A model generated the notes under the pieces. It saw nothing but the letters and a program-made list of their open reading frames with translations, had not been told where the DNA came from and searched no databases. A stretch of 64,000 bases of DNA, taken from Bin5 sp965218625 (lineage in GTDB: Bacteria > Chloroflexota > Anaerolineae > Caldilineales > Caldilineaceae). The first letter of the stretch is position 1, and each line of letters starts with the position of its first letter. The stretch is taken from positions 62,001 to 126,000 of the forward strand of contig CBDCLG010000008.1 in assembly GCA_965218625.1 (NCBI GenBank), written 5' to 3'. This document shows positions 1-8,477 of the stretch, one piece after another. The position numbers were made by a program, and so were the translations under genes.

Positions 1-276
1 GCCGCGCAAGGTCGCGAGGAAGAGGCCCTGTTGGACATCGAAATCCATCTCCACTGCCTCGGTCATCCAGCTCACGCCCTGCCGGGGCCGAGCAAGGTGT
101 GCCTGCCGGAGGAGGAGTGCGGAAGATGATCGGTCTTCCAGGGGTTGAGCGTGACGGTAACCAACCGGCCGAGAAGGCGACCTGACGAAATAATCGACCA
201 CCGATTCGCCGGAGATCGCGCGTTTGAACATACCCGCCGCCGGTGTTGTATCCATCTCCACTGCCTCGGTTTTCAT
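1..276 (-). CDS. 5' end of an unidentified gene, open at the left edge
   Basis: The minus strand is open from an ATG at 276 to the edge of the window (92 codons, no stop). The reading begins MKTEAVEMDTTPAAGMFKRA. An AGGA lies about 8 bases before the ATG, a plausible ribosome site. A nearly 20-base segment encoding TEAVEMD occurs twice in the same frame, near the start and again at 46-66, so part of the reading may be a small duplication. I do not recognise the family, and the middle part (rich in R, S, P) looks less protein-like, so a frameshift is possible. It lies downstream of the PhyH-like gene on the same strand. Confidence 0.35.
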   Translation of the reverse strand, partial: MKTEAVEMDTTPAAGMFKRAISGESVVDYFVRSPSRPVGYRHAQPLEDRSSSALLLRQAHLARPRQGVSWMTEAVEMDFDVQQGLFLATLRG

Positions 277-405
277 GCGGTCTTCCTGACGGTACCCGCA
301 TGTTTTTCACTCCTTACCCGGTCCCAGTAACCGGGTCTTCGTTCTCAACAGCGCGAATCGACTTGGGTGAACTCACCAATGCCGAATCACGGAAAGCAGT
401 TGTCG

Positions 406-1177
406 TCAGCGCACGCAGCCGTCGAACGTCCGGCCCTGGATGTGGTGAAAGACCGGCCCCTCGCCGTCTCTCGTGTACTGCGAGCGCGACGACATATAGG
501 AGAGGGCGATCGCGCGGCGCCAGCGGTCGGAACGGTTGGGCGCGGTGTAGTGAAGCAGCAGCGAGTGGAAGAAAAGCCCGCCGCCGGCCTTCACCGGCGC
601 CAGCTCGCATATCGGCCTCGTCGTAATAGTCCGGGTCCACCACGTAGTCGTCGGTCACGTCAATGTGGGGCTGCGGCCCCCACTTGTGACTGCCGGGAAT
701 AGCCGCCATGCAGCCGTTCTCAGCGGTAGCATCGTCCAATGCGAACCAGCAGGAGCAGAGGTCCATCGGCTCGATCGGCCAGTAGGGAGAATCCTGGTGC
801 ATGCCCTTGGCTGAGCCGACTTCGGGCGGCTTCAACAGCAACGCGTTGCGGAACATTTTGATGTCCGGACCGACGATCTGTTCGAGAAGACCGATGATGT
901 TCCCGTTGCTTCCCAACGCGTTGAAAAGATCATCGGATTCGACCAGGCCGTCGATCTTGCGGATGCCGTCGCCCGGCGCTTCGACCTGCAGTTCACCCCG
1001 CTGGACGCGCGGCTCGATCTGCACCTGGAGCTGCTCCTGTGAGCGCCCGCCGTGGGTGTACTCGCGCAGGCGGTTCCGCAGCCCCTCGACCTCTCCGGCA
1101 TCCAGCAGCCCTTCGACGACGAGAAAGCCGTCGCGGCGGTAACTATCAATTTGCTCCCGCGTCAGTTGCATTGCCAT
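406..1177 (-). pseudogene. Phytanoyl-CoA dioxygenase (PhyH) family protein, frameshifted
   Basis: This is a member of the Fe(II)/2-oxoglutarate-dependent PhyH oxygenase family. The N-terminal two thirds read in one frame from 1177, with the iron-binding HxD motif as MHQDSPYW near residues 126-133 and the usual CSCWFALDDAT and AAIPGSHKWG segments. Around position 605 the frame is lost. The expected C-terminal half continues in another frame to a stop at 406 (KAGGGLFFHSLLLHYTAPNR, carrying the distal His, then SYMSSRSQYTRDGEGP). One inserted base near 600-610, or an equivalent change, explains it. It is either a real lesion or a sequencing error. It follows the GH4 gene after 20 bases on the same strand, so the two were probably cotranscribed. 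The substrate cannot be predicted. Confidence 0.8.
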
Positions 1178-1196
1178 CTCTCTCTTTGGTACTGAA

Positions 1197-2756
1197 TCAG
1201 GCCGGTTCTTTTGTCATTTCGCCTTTGTCGGCGGCCGCGGCATTGAGCGTGGCTGCGGCTTTGTCCTGCGCCATCTCGGTGACGCTCTTGGTATGCAGTC
1301 GGGCCGCGCCTTTCCAACCTTCGCGCAGGCGCGCGCGCGTACTGTCGCGCTCGGCCGCGTCCAACCGCGCCTGCGCCGCGGGGACCTGCTGCCGGTACTG
1401 CGGCAGCCAGCGCGCCTGGGCCACCAACATCTCATCCGTCATCTGCCAGATCTCCTCGGGATTGCAGACGGCCGCGGTCAGCGGGTCATGCAGCATCGCC
1501 TGCTTGAGCAGCATGACATCGCCGTGCACGGCTGCTTCGACCGCCATACGCTGCACCTGCACGCTGGCCGCGCATGTGGCCGCGCACGCCAGCGGCAGGT
1601 CGCCCACAATCGGCATGTTGATGCCGTTCTTGTCGACATAGCCGGGGATCTCGATGCAGCAGCCGTCGGGCAGGTTGGTGATATGGCCCTGGTTGATGAC
1701 GTTGAAGTGGCCGCGGTAGGGGCGTCCCGTCTCCAGCCCCTCGATGATGTAGGAGCCGTGCTCCTCGCTGCGGCGCTCGGGCGTGATGCGCGGCGGCTCC
1801 TGTTTGAGCCAGTTGGGGAAATCGGTCTCGAACCAGTTGCGCCCCTCGGTGCAGACGCGCAGGTAGCCGCCCGTCTCACCGTTGATCCAGCGCGAAAGGT
1901 CGATCCAGTCGTTGATCTCGTCAGGGCGCTTGCGGTACCAGGGCACATATTCGCTGACGTGGCCGTTGGATTCGGTCGTGTAGTAGCCGAAGCGCCGGAT
2001 CATGTCGATGCGCAGCTTTTCGGTGGTGGGATATTCGGAATGGCCCTCGAACAGATCCAACATGCGCGGCACCATGTCGATGCCGCGCCATTCCACGCGG
2101 ATATACCAGGTCTGGTGATTGATGCCGGCGCAGACGATATCAACCTCGTCGCGGTGCAGCGTTTCGTCGGCTGCGATCAGCCCTCCCCGCCTGGCCCACT
2201 CTTCGATGCAGCGCGTGATTTGCCAGTGACCGCCCTGCACGCCGTGGCAGAGACCGACCGTGCGCACGCCGCCGTACCGGTTGCAGGCCCAGACGTTCAT
2301 CGCCATCGGGTTCGAGTAGTTGAGAAAAAGCGCATCCGGCTTGGCCGCGGCGCGGATGTCGTCGCAGATGTTCAGCAGCGCCGGGATCGTGCGCTGGCCG
2401 TACATGATGCCGCCGGCGCAAATCGTATCGCCGACACACTGGTCGATGCCGTATTTGAGCGGGATGTCGATGTCCAGTTGGAACGCATCCAGGCCGCCCT
2501 GGCGCACGACCGAGATCACGTAGTCGGCGCCGGCAATGGCTTCACGCTGGTCGGTGGACGGGGTGATGGTGGCGGGCAGATGATTTGCGTCAATGTCCCG
2601 CTGCGCCAGCTGCATCACCATTTCCAGGTTGCCGGCATTGATGTCCATGAAGGCAAAGCGGGTATCGGCCAGCTCGGGCACGGCCAGGATGTCGTGCATC
2701 AGCTTGCGGGTGAAGCCGATCGAACCGGCCCCGATCATTGCGATTTTTATCGACAT
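1197..2756 (-). CDS. Family 4 glycosyl hydrolase (alpha-glucosidase/alpha-galactosidase type)
   Basis: This is a cytoplasmic NAD+- and Mn2+-dependent glycosidase of family GH4, which works by redox-assisted elimination. The start is set at 2756, where MSIKIAMIGAGSIGFTRKL gives the N-terminal Rossmann glycine motif and a GGAGAG lies upstream; an in-frame ATG at 2846 adds 30 unconvincing residues. Visible family motifs are SNPMAMN and LCHGVQGG (the Cys and His used as metal ligands) and NHQTWYI. At about 519 aa it is slightly longer than many GH4 enzymes, with an Ala/Lys/Glu-rich tail. It heads a two-gene unit with the PhyH-like gene. The sugar cannot be read from the sequence. Confidence 0.88.
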   Translation of the reverse strand: MSIKIAMIGAGSIGFTRKLMHDILAVPELADTRFAFMDINAGNLEMVMQLAQRDIDANHLPATITPSTDQREAIAGADYVISVVRQGGLDAFQLDIDIPLKYGIDQCVGDTICAGGIMYGQRTIPALLNICDDIRAAAKPDALFLNYSNPMAMNVWACNRYGGVRTVGLCHGVQGGHWQITRCIEEWARRGGLIAADETLHRDEVDIVCAGINHQTWYIRVEWRGIDMVPRMLDLFEGHSEYPTTEKLRIDMIRRFGYYTTESNGHVSEYVPWYRKRPDEINDWIDLSRWINGETGGYLRVCTEGRNWFETDFPNWLKQEPPRITPERRSEEHGSYIIEGLETGRPYRGHFNVINQGHITNLPDGCCIEIPGYVDKNGINMPIVGDLPLACAATCAASVQVQRMAVEAAVHGDVMLLKQAMLHDPLTAAVCNPEEIWQMTDEMLVAQARWLPQYRQQVPAAQARLDAAERDSTRARLREGWKGAARLHTKSVTEMAQDKAAATLNAAAADKGEMTKEPA

Positions 2757-2805
2757 ACGAAATCTCTCCAGATGGGATCGCCTACATTGGCTGCTGCGCG
2801 ATCTA

Positions 2806-2811
2806 TTATAC
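2806..2811 (-). promoter_or_regulatory. Candidate -10 box for the GH4-PhyH unit
   Basis: A perfect TATAAT on the minus strand lies about 50 bases before the GH4 start codon. The -35 region at the usual distance is poor, so this is only a candidate. Confidence 0.35.
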
Positions 2812-3016
2812 GACAACCGCAAAAGAGATTCACAGAGAAGTGGCACTCAGGCAGGGCGATTGCATCTAATTGGGTCAAGACCCCGCGACACTACCTGATT
2901 CGAGCCCAACTCAGAAAAAAACGCCGAGAACAGTGCAAATCATAGTGCGCGGTCGCGAATTCTTAAGGTTTTCGGCGACTGGCGATCGGTTTTTCAGCCG
3001 AAAACGAATGACAATT

Positions 3017-3063
3017 GGTAGGGGCACCCCTTGTGGGTGCCCTTTGTGGGCGCCCTTCGCGGG
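3017..3063 (+). repeat. GGGTGCCC-type palindromic dispersed repeat, copy 1
   Basis: The segment GGTAGGGGCACCCC is followed by three spaced GGGTGCCC/GGGCGCCC blocks. GGGCACCC at 3022-3029 and GGGTGCCC at 3035-3042 form an 8-bp hairpin. A second copy lies in the opposite orientation at 51098-51146. The rest of the 2757-3172 gap contains no gene I can support. Confidence 0.6.
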
Positions 3064-3172
3064 ATATTGTGGCGTCCAGATTTAGATGCGATTGCCCTGG
3101 GCACTCAGGAGGAAAAAGTGGGCAACGCTAGGTGTGCTTGACACTCTTGTCGAATGGTTGCTCACAGAGGTG

Positions 3173-3928
3173 TCAGCGTGTAAAGAGGTTGCGCCTCACA
3201 TAGCGGGCGTCGTCAGAGGCCAGAAAGGCCAGCAGCGCGCCGACGCCTTCCGGGTCGCCCAGCTGGGCGCGCGCATCTTCCAGATCGAAGGCCTGGCCCT
3301 GGGCCTCAGCCGCTTCGCGCATCTGCCTCAATTTCAGCTCCGTCTCGATATTGCCGGGACAGACGACGTTGACACGGATGCCCTTGCGCGCCAGGTGTCG
3401 TTCCAGCGTCATTCCCATCCCGTTTACCGCGCCCTTACTGGTCCCGTAGGCGATTGAGGAGCTGGCGCCCTGCACGCCGGCCCCCGAGCCGACCAGCAGG
3501 ACCACGCCGCGCCCGCTCTCCGCCAGCAGAGGGTATGCCTCCTTGACACAGAGGAAAACGCCGCGCACGTTAACCGCCAGCACTTCGTCGAAGACCTCGA
3601 CCGGGAACGCGTCCGGCATCAGCATCGGCCCCTGCAGAACGCCGGCCGAACAGATCAGAACATCGAGCCGGCCATGACGCGCCTTCACGTCGCCGAAAAC
3701 CCGCTGCGCGTCCTCGTGCTTGCGCACGTCCAGCCGCTGATAGCGCGCCTTGCAGCCCTCGCCCCGCAGCGACGCGGCCAGCGCCTCGCCTGTCCCGTCC
3801 TTGATGTCGGTGATGATCACCTCGGCCCCGCGCTGCGCGCACAGCCGCGCGGCCGCGCCGCCAATGCCCTGCGCGCCGCCGGTGATGAGGATGACCTTGT
3901 TTTCAACGTCCGCAGCAGTCGGTGTCAT
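3173..3928 (-). CDS. SDR family NAD(P)-dependent oxidoreductase
   Basis: This is a classical short-chain dehydrogenase of 251 aa, the usual length. The cofactor motif TGGAQGIG is near residues 16-23, NVRGVF is present, and the active site is the Ser region GSGAGVQGASSS with YGTSK. The C-terminus RYVRRNLFTR matches the usual SDR ending before a G-rich motif. The N-terminal MTPTAADVENKVILITGG supports the start at 3928, although no clear ribosome site is seen and the leader (3935-3973) consists of degenerate 7-bp repeats. It stands alone, upstream of the GH4 group on the same strand. Substrate unknown; an alcohol/sugar dehydrogenase role is likely. Confidence 0.88.
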   Translation of the reverse strand: MTPTAADVENKVILITGGAQGIGGAAARLCAQRGAEVIITDIKDGTGEALAASLRGEGCKARYQRLDVRKHEDAQRVFGDVKARHGRLDVLICSAGVLQGPMLMPDAFPVEVFDEVLAVNVRGVFLCVKEAYPLLAESGRGVVLLVGSGAGVQGASSSIAYGTSKGAVNGMGMTLERHLARKGIRVNVVCPGNIETELKLRQMREAAEAQGQAFDLEDARAQLGDPEGVGALLAFLASDDARYVRRNLFTR

Positions 3929-4161
3929 GGAATTGCAGTGGGTAGTGGTTGGTGAATAGTGGTTAGTGAATCGCTATGCAGACATGGGACGGATGCACAG
4001 TACCACAGGCAGGGGGAGACCGGAAAAATGCAGGCATTTCGCTTGGGTTGATGCCGGGTGTGGATTGCGTTGGCCATTCCGGCGTTGTATAGTCAGTCCC
4101 CACAGCAGCAGCCACCATGCCAGGCGGTCCGGATGCCCGGAATACCGGGAAGGTATCGAGC

Positions 4162-4788
4162 ATGTCGACCGAAACGGATTTGTTCGTCCAAAGCATGTCC
4201 CACTTCCCGCAACGCGCAGAAAACGCCGCGGTCGCGGCGTTGGGGCATATCCTGTCCAATTCCGGGCCAGCCCGCGAGGCGCTGGCCGACACCCTGCGGG
4301 AGGGTGGTACGCCGGTCGATTCGATTGCCGAGGTGCGGGCCCAGGCAACGGGCGAAGAGAGCAACTCCCCGTGCCTCGTCTGTCTTGACGACGACGGCGC
4401 CAAGCGGGTGCTGATCGAGACCAGGTTCTGGGCCGAGGTGGCGCCAGACCAGCCGAACGCGTATCTCAAACGGCTCAAAGAGCAATCGCGCAGTCGGCCT
4501 GTGGCGGTCCTGTTCGTGGCGCCGGCCGCACGCCTGGAATCGCTGTGGGGAGAGTTGAACCTGCGAGCGGACAGGGAATTTCAGCTCTTTGTCGTTACAA
4601 CGCCCAGCGACCTGCACGCCGCCACAGTATCCGGCGGAGACCGCCGCCTGATGTTGACAAGCTGGGCCAAACTGCTGGGCCTGATGGAGTGGAAAGCCAG
4701 TAAAGCCGCGGACAGGTCGACCGAAGAAAAGATCAGACAGCTACACAAACTCGGTGGCCGCATGGACGCCGAGGTCCAATCGCCTTAG
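4162..4788 (+). CDS. Truncated, probably catalytically dead paralogue of the downstream PD-(D/E)XK-like protein
   Basis: This 208-aa protein aligns along its whole length with the first 200 residues of the next gene (4887-5966): both begin MS.ET.LF and share LGHILSNS..AREAL and FWA...P.QPN.YL. The partner's nuclease-like core reads LDLVGFD...VLIEAKFW; here it is CLVCLDD...VLIETRFW. The first acidic position is changed and the Lys of E-x-K is Arg. The protein ends just after the shared RMD motif, about 150 residues before the partner's end. The start at 4162 has GGGAAGG about 10 bases upstream. It may be a decaying duplicate or a non-catalytic partner. I cannot name the family. Confidence 0.6.
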   Translation: MSTETDLFVQSMSHFPQRAENAAVAALGHILSNSGPAREALADTLREGGTPVDSIAEVRAQATGEESNSPCLVCLDDDGAKRVLIETRFWAEVAPDQPNAYLKRLKEQSRSRPVAVLFVAPAARLESLWGELNLRADREFQLFVVTTPSDLHAATVSGGDRRLMLTSWAKLLGLMEWKASKAADRSTEEKIRQLHKLGGRMDAEVQSP

Positions 4789-4886
4789 CATTGGGAATAT
4801 CCGATCGGAATAGGCACAGTGGGAAGTTGACTTGCAAAAGCCTGTAGACCATACCAACAACCGAATTTCAAGAAAGGCCCCTTATC

Positions 4887-5966
4887 ATGTCAAACGAAAC
4901 GACTTTGTTCGCGCATATTGCACCAAGGTTCACACACCGCATAGAAGATGTAGCTGTTGAATCGCTGGGACATATTCTGTCCAATTCTGAGGCAGCCCGC
5001 GAGGCGCTGGAGGAGATAGCACGACTCGGAGAGGCGAAAATTGGTCCCATAGATAGAGTACAGACCCAGGTAATCGACGAAGAAGGGGCACGTCTGGACC
5101 TCGTCGGCTTTGACAAAAGAAAAGCTAAGCAGGTACTGATTGAAGCCAAGTTCTGGGCCGGCCTGACCCCTAACCAGCCAAATCAGTATCTGACACAGTT
5201 GCCGCAAGGTCGGCCTGCCGCGCTCTTGTTTGTCGCCCCTGCGAGACGGATCTCAATGTTGTGGCCGAAGCTTCTCCTGCGGGCTGAAGAGAAGTTCAAT
5301 TTGTCCGACAAATCGGGACTCAGGCAACTGTGTTCCGCCAAAATAGGTGAGGAAGAGCATTACCTGCTTTTGACCAGTTGGGCCGAGTTGCTTGAGCGTA
5401 TGGAAACGCGAGCCAAATCGAAAGGAGATTCCGCAGCTGAAGCTGATATTCAGCAGTTGCGCGGCCTCACCAACCGGATGGACACTGACACTTTTGTTCC
5501 CTGGCGTTCGGAAGATTTGGGGCCGGAATTCCCTAGACGTGTGCTGGGTCTATTAACGCTTGTTGACGATGCATGTGACAGCGGGGTAGCCGACAAGTTC
5601 CTGGAGAAAAAGGGAAGATCAGTAAGGTGGGAAGGTTACGGGCGGCGAATCCAAATCGGTGGTGTGGCAGAGTGGTTCGGTTTCATCTTGGACGCATGGG
5701 CGGAACACGGCAATACGCCCCTGTGGCTCTTATTCTCATACCAGGAGCACGAACGACTTCTAGAGGCCGGGTTGGCCGAGACCCAGGTAGTAAAATGGAG
5801 GACGAAGGACGGAAGACACTGCATTCCGATAGAATTGCCGACCGGAGTCGAATACGACGCCGTGTTGGATTCCGTGGTTGCTAGCTTAAAGCATATCGCG
5901 GAACGGTTTGAGGCTTCTGATCCCTCACGAGCTGCCGATCCTGAGCAGGACCGTATCAGCGAATAA
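4887..5966 (+). CDS. PD-(D/E)XK nuclease-superfamily-like protein of unknown function
   Basis: This is a 359-aa soluble protein. Residues 60-110 look like a PD-(D/E)XK core: an Asp in LDLVGFD, about 12 residues later VLIEAKFW giving E-x-K, then a Gln-rich helix (NQPNQYLTQL) and the strand AALLFVAP. The C-terminal 150 residues (after RMDTDTFVPWRSEDLG) form a separate domain absent from the upstream paralogue. An AAGGCCCC stretch precedes the ATG. The tandem arrangement with a degenerate copy suggests a host-defence or mobile-element origin, but no partner gene identifies it. It resembles unannotated nuclease-like proteins; the substrate is unknown. Confidence 0.55.
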   Translation: MSNETTLFAHIAPRFTHRIEDVAVESLGHILSNSEAAREALEEIARLGEAKIGPIDRVQTQVIDEEGARLDLVGFDKRKAKQVLIEAKFWAGLTPNQPNQYLTQLPQGRPAALLFVAPARRISMLWPKLLLRAEEKFNLSDKSGLRQLCSAKIGEEEHYLLLTSWAELLERMETRAKSKGDSAAEADIQQLRGLTNRMDTDTFVPWRSEDLGPEFPRRVLGLLTLVDDACDSGVADKFLEKKGRSVRWEGYGRRIQIGGVAEWFGFILDAWAEHGNTPLWLLFSYQEHERLLEAGLAETQVVKWRTKDGRHCIPIELPTGVEYDAVLDSVVASLKHIAERFEASDPSRAADPEQDRISE

Positions 5967-6023
5967 GTTACGTTCTAGAGGTGAAATGACGCGCGGACGA
6001 CAGTGCGTGTGCCAACAGCGCCA

Positions 6024-6058
6024 CAAAAACAAAAATATGCAGAGCATACGCTCTGCAT
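6024..6058 (-). terminator. Rho-independent terminator after tRNA-Lys
   Basis: A 9-bp perfect stem (ATGCAGAGC/GCTCTGCAT, arms 6037-6045 and 6050-6058, 4-base loop) is followed on the minus strand by an ATTTTTGTTTTT tract. It lies 13 bases beyond the 3' end of the tRNA. Confidence 0.85.
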
Positions 6059-6071
6059 TTTCCCCCTCAAA

Positions 6072-6144
6072 TGAGCCCCCTGGGACTCGAACCCAGAACC
6101 CACGGCTTAAAAGGCCGTTGCTCTACCAATTGAGCTAGGGACCC
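6072..6144 (-). tRNA. tRNA-Lys (anticodon TTT)
   Basis: The minus strand folds as a 73-nt tRNA. The acceptor GGGTCCC pairs with GGGGCTC (one G-U), the D-arm begins TAGCTC, the anticodon loop is CTTTTAA with anticodon TTT, and the T-arm is CTGGG-TTCGAGT-CCCAG. The discriminator base is A. CCA is not encoded. Confidence 0.95.
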
Positions 6145-6160
6145 GCGACAACAGCCCCCC

Positions 6161-6189
6161 ATTCTAGTCCAGACGACCGGGCCGGGCAA
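6161..6189 (-). promoter_or_regulatory. Promoter of tRNA-Lys
   Basis: On the minus strand TTGCCC and TAGAAT are separated by 17 bases, with the -10 box ending 16 bases before the tRNA 5' end. Confidence 0.6.
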
Positions 6190-6241
6190 ACTTTGACGCC
6201 CAAAAACAGAGCGCGGGCGCATTCAGCCGCGAAAGTACGGA

Positions 6242-6976
6242 CTAAAGGATGGGCGGCTCGTCAGCGTAGTAGTCGTCGCGCAGGGAATCGGCCTGGGCGA
6301 CCCAGCCGGCGAAGTCGAGATGGTCGCCCGCAAGATGCGCGGGGATGATGCGCGCCAGCTCGTCCGGCGCGCGCTCCGCCAGCTGGCGGTAGGTGAAAAT
6401 GCCGGCGGCGTAGAGCTCATCCTCGTACACCTGATCGATACCGTTGATGCGGGTCAGGTCCTCGGGCAGCGGGCCATCGTAGTCCGCGCCGACGCGGTCG
6501 CTGGCCTTCGCCAGCTCACCCGCCTGCTCGATCCAGGCGCGCGTGTTGCTGCCCGGCAGCGCCCTGGTGATCTCCTCCAGCGATCCGGCGTCCATGCGCG
6601 CAAGCTGGTCCCAGGTAAAGATACCGACCTGGTAGAGACGCCGCTCGTAGAGACCGCCGATGCCGTGGACCGCCGTGAGGTTGTCGGGCCGGTTGGCCTG
6701 GAGCTGCGCTTTGCGGCGCTTCGCGCGTCCGCGCTTCGGTTTTTCAGCCCGCGGCCGCGCTTTCTCGCGGCCGCGGGTAGAGGGCGCAGCTGTATCACCG
6801 CCGACCGGCGCGTCCCGCCCGCCCATCTGGAGACCGCCCCGCAAGCCGGAAGAGGCCATGGCCAGATCGATGCGCCTGCGCCGGCCGCGATGCCAGACCC
6901 ACTCAACCAGTGTCATGGTTATCCAGCCGAACAACAGACCAACCAGGATATAACCGAGCAAACTCGTCAGTTCCAT
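6242..6976 (-). CDS. Membrane-anchored protein with two helix-hairpin-helix domains
   Basis: This is a 244-aa protein. Residues 5-28 form one transmembrane helix (LLGYILVGLLFGWITMTLVE). They are followed by a very basic linker (residues 30-95) and two related domains, each starting with a HhH-like motif: NLTAVHGIGGLYERRLYQ and DLTRINGIDQVYEDELYA, both continuing as GIFT(W/Y).QLA. This resembles the H3TH/DUF4332 type of predicted DNA-binding helical repeats seen in many Chloroflexota and cyanobacterial proteins. In GIDQVYE the second motif departs from the consensus GIG. A DNA- or protein-binding role at the membrane is inference. Confidence 0.7.
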   Translation of the reverse strand: MELTSLLGYILVGLLFGWITMTLVEWVWHRGRRRRIDLAMASSGLRGGLQMGGRDAPVGGDTAAPSTRGREKARPRAEKPKRGRAKRRKAQLQANRPDNLTAVHGIGGLYERRLYQVGIFTWDQLARMDAGSLEEITRALPGSNTRAWIEQAGELAKASDRVGADYDGPLPEDLTRINGIDQVYEDELYAAGIFTYRQLAERAPDELARIIPAHLAGDHLDFAGWVAQADSLRDDYYADEPPIL

Positions 6977-7110
6977 TCGTGCCCCCGCGCGCTACCGAAA
7001 AAAGGCCTGCCTGTGACAAGGTCAGGCGTGCGCGATCCGCTGTCTTTTCCTCTCCTTAAAAGTGTATCCCGCGGCCCGAAAGCTTGTCAATCCGCTGCAC
7101 GCTGTCGCTT

Positions 7111-7896
7111 TCACGCTGTCTTCACCGTCCGCCGCTGCCGCGCGGCCTCGAACAGAATCGCGGCGCCGGCCGCGGCGACGTTGAGGGACTCGGTCGCCGC
7201 CGCCATCGGAATCGCCACCGTCGGCGCGCCGGCGCCGACCTGTGGACTCGCGCCGTGCGCCTCGCTCCCGAGTACGAGCGCGGACGGCCTGCTCCAATCG
7301 ACCTCGTCGTAGCGCAGGCCGCCCTGCGCGCTGGCAACGTAGAGTGACGGGCCGGCGGAGAGCAGCGTCCCAAGCGCGTCCCAGTTTTCCAACGTGCGCA
7401 GCGGCGCCCGAAAGTGGGCGCCCATCGCCGCGCGCATGACCTTGCCGTTGAAGGGATCGACACAGCCCGGCCCGAACAGGACCTGGTTGACGCCCGCGGC
7501 CGCGGCCGTGCGCAGAAGCGTGCCGGCGTTGCCGGGATCGCGCACACCGTCGAGGACCAGGGAAAGCGCGGCGGCGGAAGGCAGGGGCAGCTGCGGTATG
7601 GCGACAACTGCGACGATCGACTGCGGCGATACGGTCTCGCTGATCCGGTCAAGGAGCTCCGGGCTCACCAGATAGAGAGGACAGAGCGCCTCGATCTGCG
7701 CCGCAAGGTCAGGGCGGGCGCCGGCGGCGGCGGCGGTGATGAAGCAGGTGTGGAAGGCGGCGCGCATCGACAGCGCATCCTGCACCAGGCGAAATCCTTC
7801 CAGCAGGCAGAGGCCATGGGCCTGGCGCTGGCGCCGGCGCTGCAGCTTGCCCGCCAGTTTGAGCTGCGCATTGCCGGCGCTCGTGATCTCTTTCAT
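7111..7896 (-). CDS. SpoU/TrmH family RNA 2'-O-methyltransferase (RlmB-like)
   Basis: This is a SPOUT-fold, SAM-dependent enzyme that methylates ribose 2'-OH in rRNA or tRNA. The N-terminal substrate-binding domain (LEGFRLVQDAL) precedes the knot with all three SpoU motifs: VLDGVRDPGNAGTLLRTAAA (motif 1), ALVLGSEAHGASP (motif 2) and VAIPMAAATESLNVAAAGAI (motif 3). The start at 7896 (MKEITSAGNAQLK) matches the family N-terminus; an earlier in-frame start would overlap the rplT terminator. Total 261 aa, a normal length. It lies just downstream of the infC-rpmI-rplT operon but beyond its terminator. Confidence 0.88.
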   Translation of the reverse strand: MKEITSAGNAQLKLAGKLQRRRQRQAHGLCLLEGFRLVQDALSMRAAFHTCFITAAAAGARPDLAAQIEALCPLYLVSPELLDRISETVSPQSIVAVVAIPQLPLPSAAALSLVLDGVRDPGNAGTLLRTAAAAGVNQVLFGPGCVDPFNGKVMRAAMGAHFRAPLRTLENWDALGTLLSAGPSLYVASAQGGLRYDEVDWSRPSALVLGSEAHGASPQVGAGAPTVAIPMAAATESLNVAAAGAAILFEAARQRRTVKTA

Positions 7897-7962
7897 TGCG
7901 ACTGTGTTGGCACGGGGCGGCCGCGAGCGGACTGCAGCGGCGGCCAGAATTACGCTTCGGAC

Positions 7963-7989
7963 GAAAAAAGCAGAGGCAATCGCCTCTGC
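7963..7989 (-). terminator. Terminator of the infC-rpmI-rplT operon
   Basis: A perfect 8-bp stem (GCAGAGGC/GCCTCTGC, arms 7970-7977 and 7982-7989, 4-base loop) is followed on the minus strand by six T. It lies 41 bases after the rplT stop codon. Confidence 0.85.
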
Positions 7990-8029
7990 AATCAACACAC
8001 TGAATTGTCTGACGGTCCGACGGCCAGGG

Positions 8030-8386
8030 CTAATTCAAATGGCTCTTGGCCAGCTCGGCCAGGGCGCTGAATCCATCGGCGTCGCGCACCGCGATGTCGG
8101 CCAGGACTTTGCGATCGACCTCGACGTCGGCCTGCTTGAGGCCGTAGATCAGGTGGCTGTAGTTGAGGCCGTTGAGGCGCGCCGCGGCATTGATGCGGGT
8201 GATCCAGAGGCGGCGAAAATCACGCTTGCGCGCGCGGCGGTCGCGGTAGGCAAAGGCGAGCGAGCGCAGCATCGCCTCGTTGGCGCGCTTGAAGAGCTTG
8301 GAGCGGCTGCCGAACTGCCCCTTGGTGAATTTGAGCACCTTCTTATGCCGTCTGTGCGCGTATACTTTGGGTCTGGAGCGTGGCAT
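8030..8386 (-). CDS. rplT: 50S ribosomal protein L20
   Basis: This is a 118-aa L20, full length. It is strongly basic at the N-terminus (MPRSRPKVYAHRRHKK) with the family signature AFAYRDRRARKRDFRRLWI followed by RINAAAR and GLNYSHLIYGL. L20 binds 23S rRNA early in assembly of the large subunit. The start at 8386 follows AGAGGA at good spacing. It is the last gene of the infC-rpmI-rplT operon. In other bacteria L20 represses its own operon by binding a leader or intergenic RNA; I did not identify such a site here. Confidence 0.97.
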   Translation of the reverse strand: MPRSRPKVYAHRRHKKVLKFTKGQFGSRSKLFKRANEAMLRSLAFAYRDRRARKRDFRRLWITRINAAARLNGLNYSHLIYGLKQADVEVDRKVLADIAVRDADGFSALAELAKSHLN

Positions 8387-8477
8387 CGGTCGAATCCTCT
8401 TGTCTGGCGAAAACAACGCCCGGAATCCCGCAGGAAGCCAGGCGCCCCATCAGCATCTATGGCTGTACGATGGCCGG

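Noticed and set aside
1293..2945. Long open frame on the plus strand opposite the GH4 gene (550 codons)
   Set aside because: It is antisense to a clear GH4 enzyme; its length reflects GC-rich codon bias. The protein is Val/Ala/Asp/His-rich with no recognisable domain.
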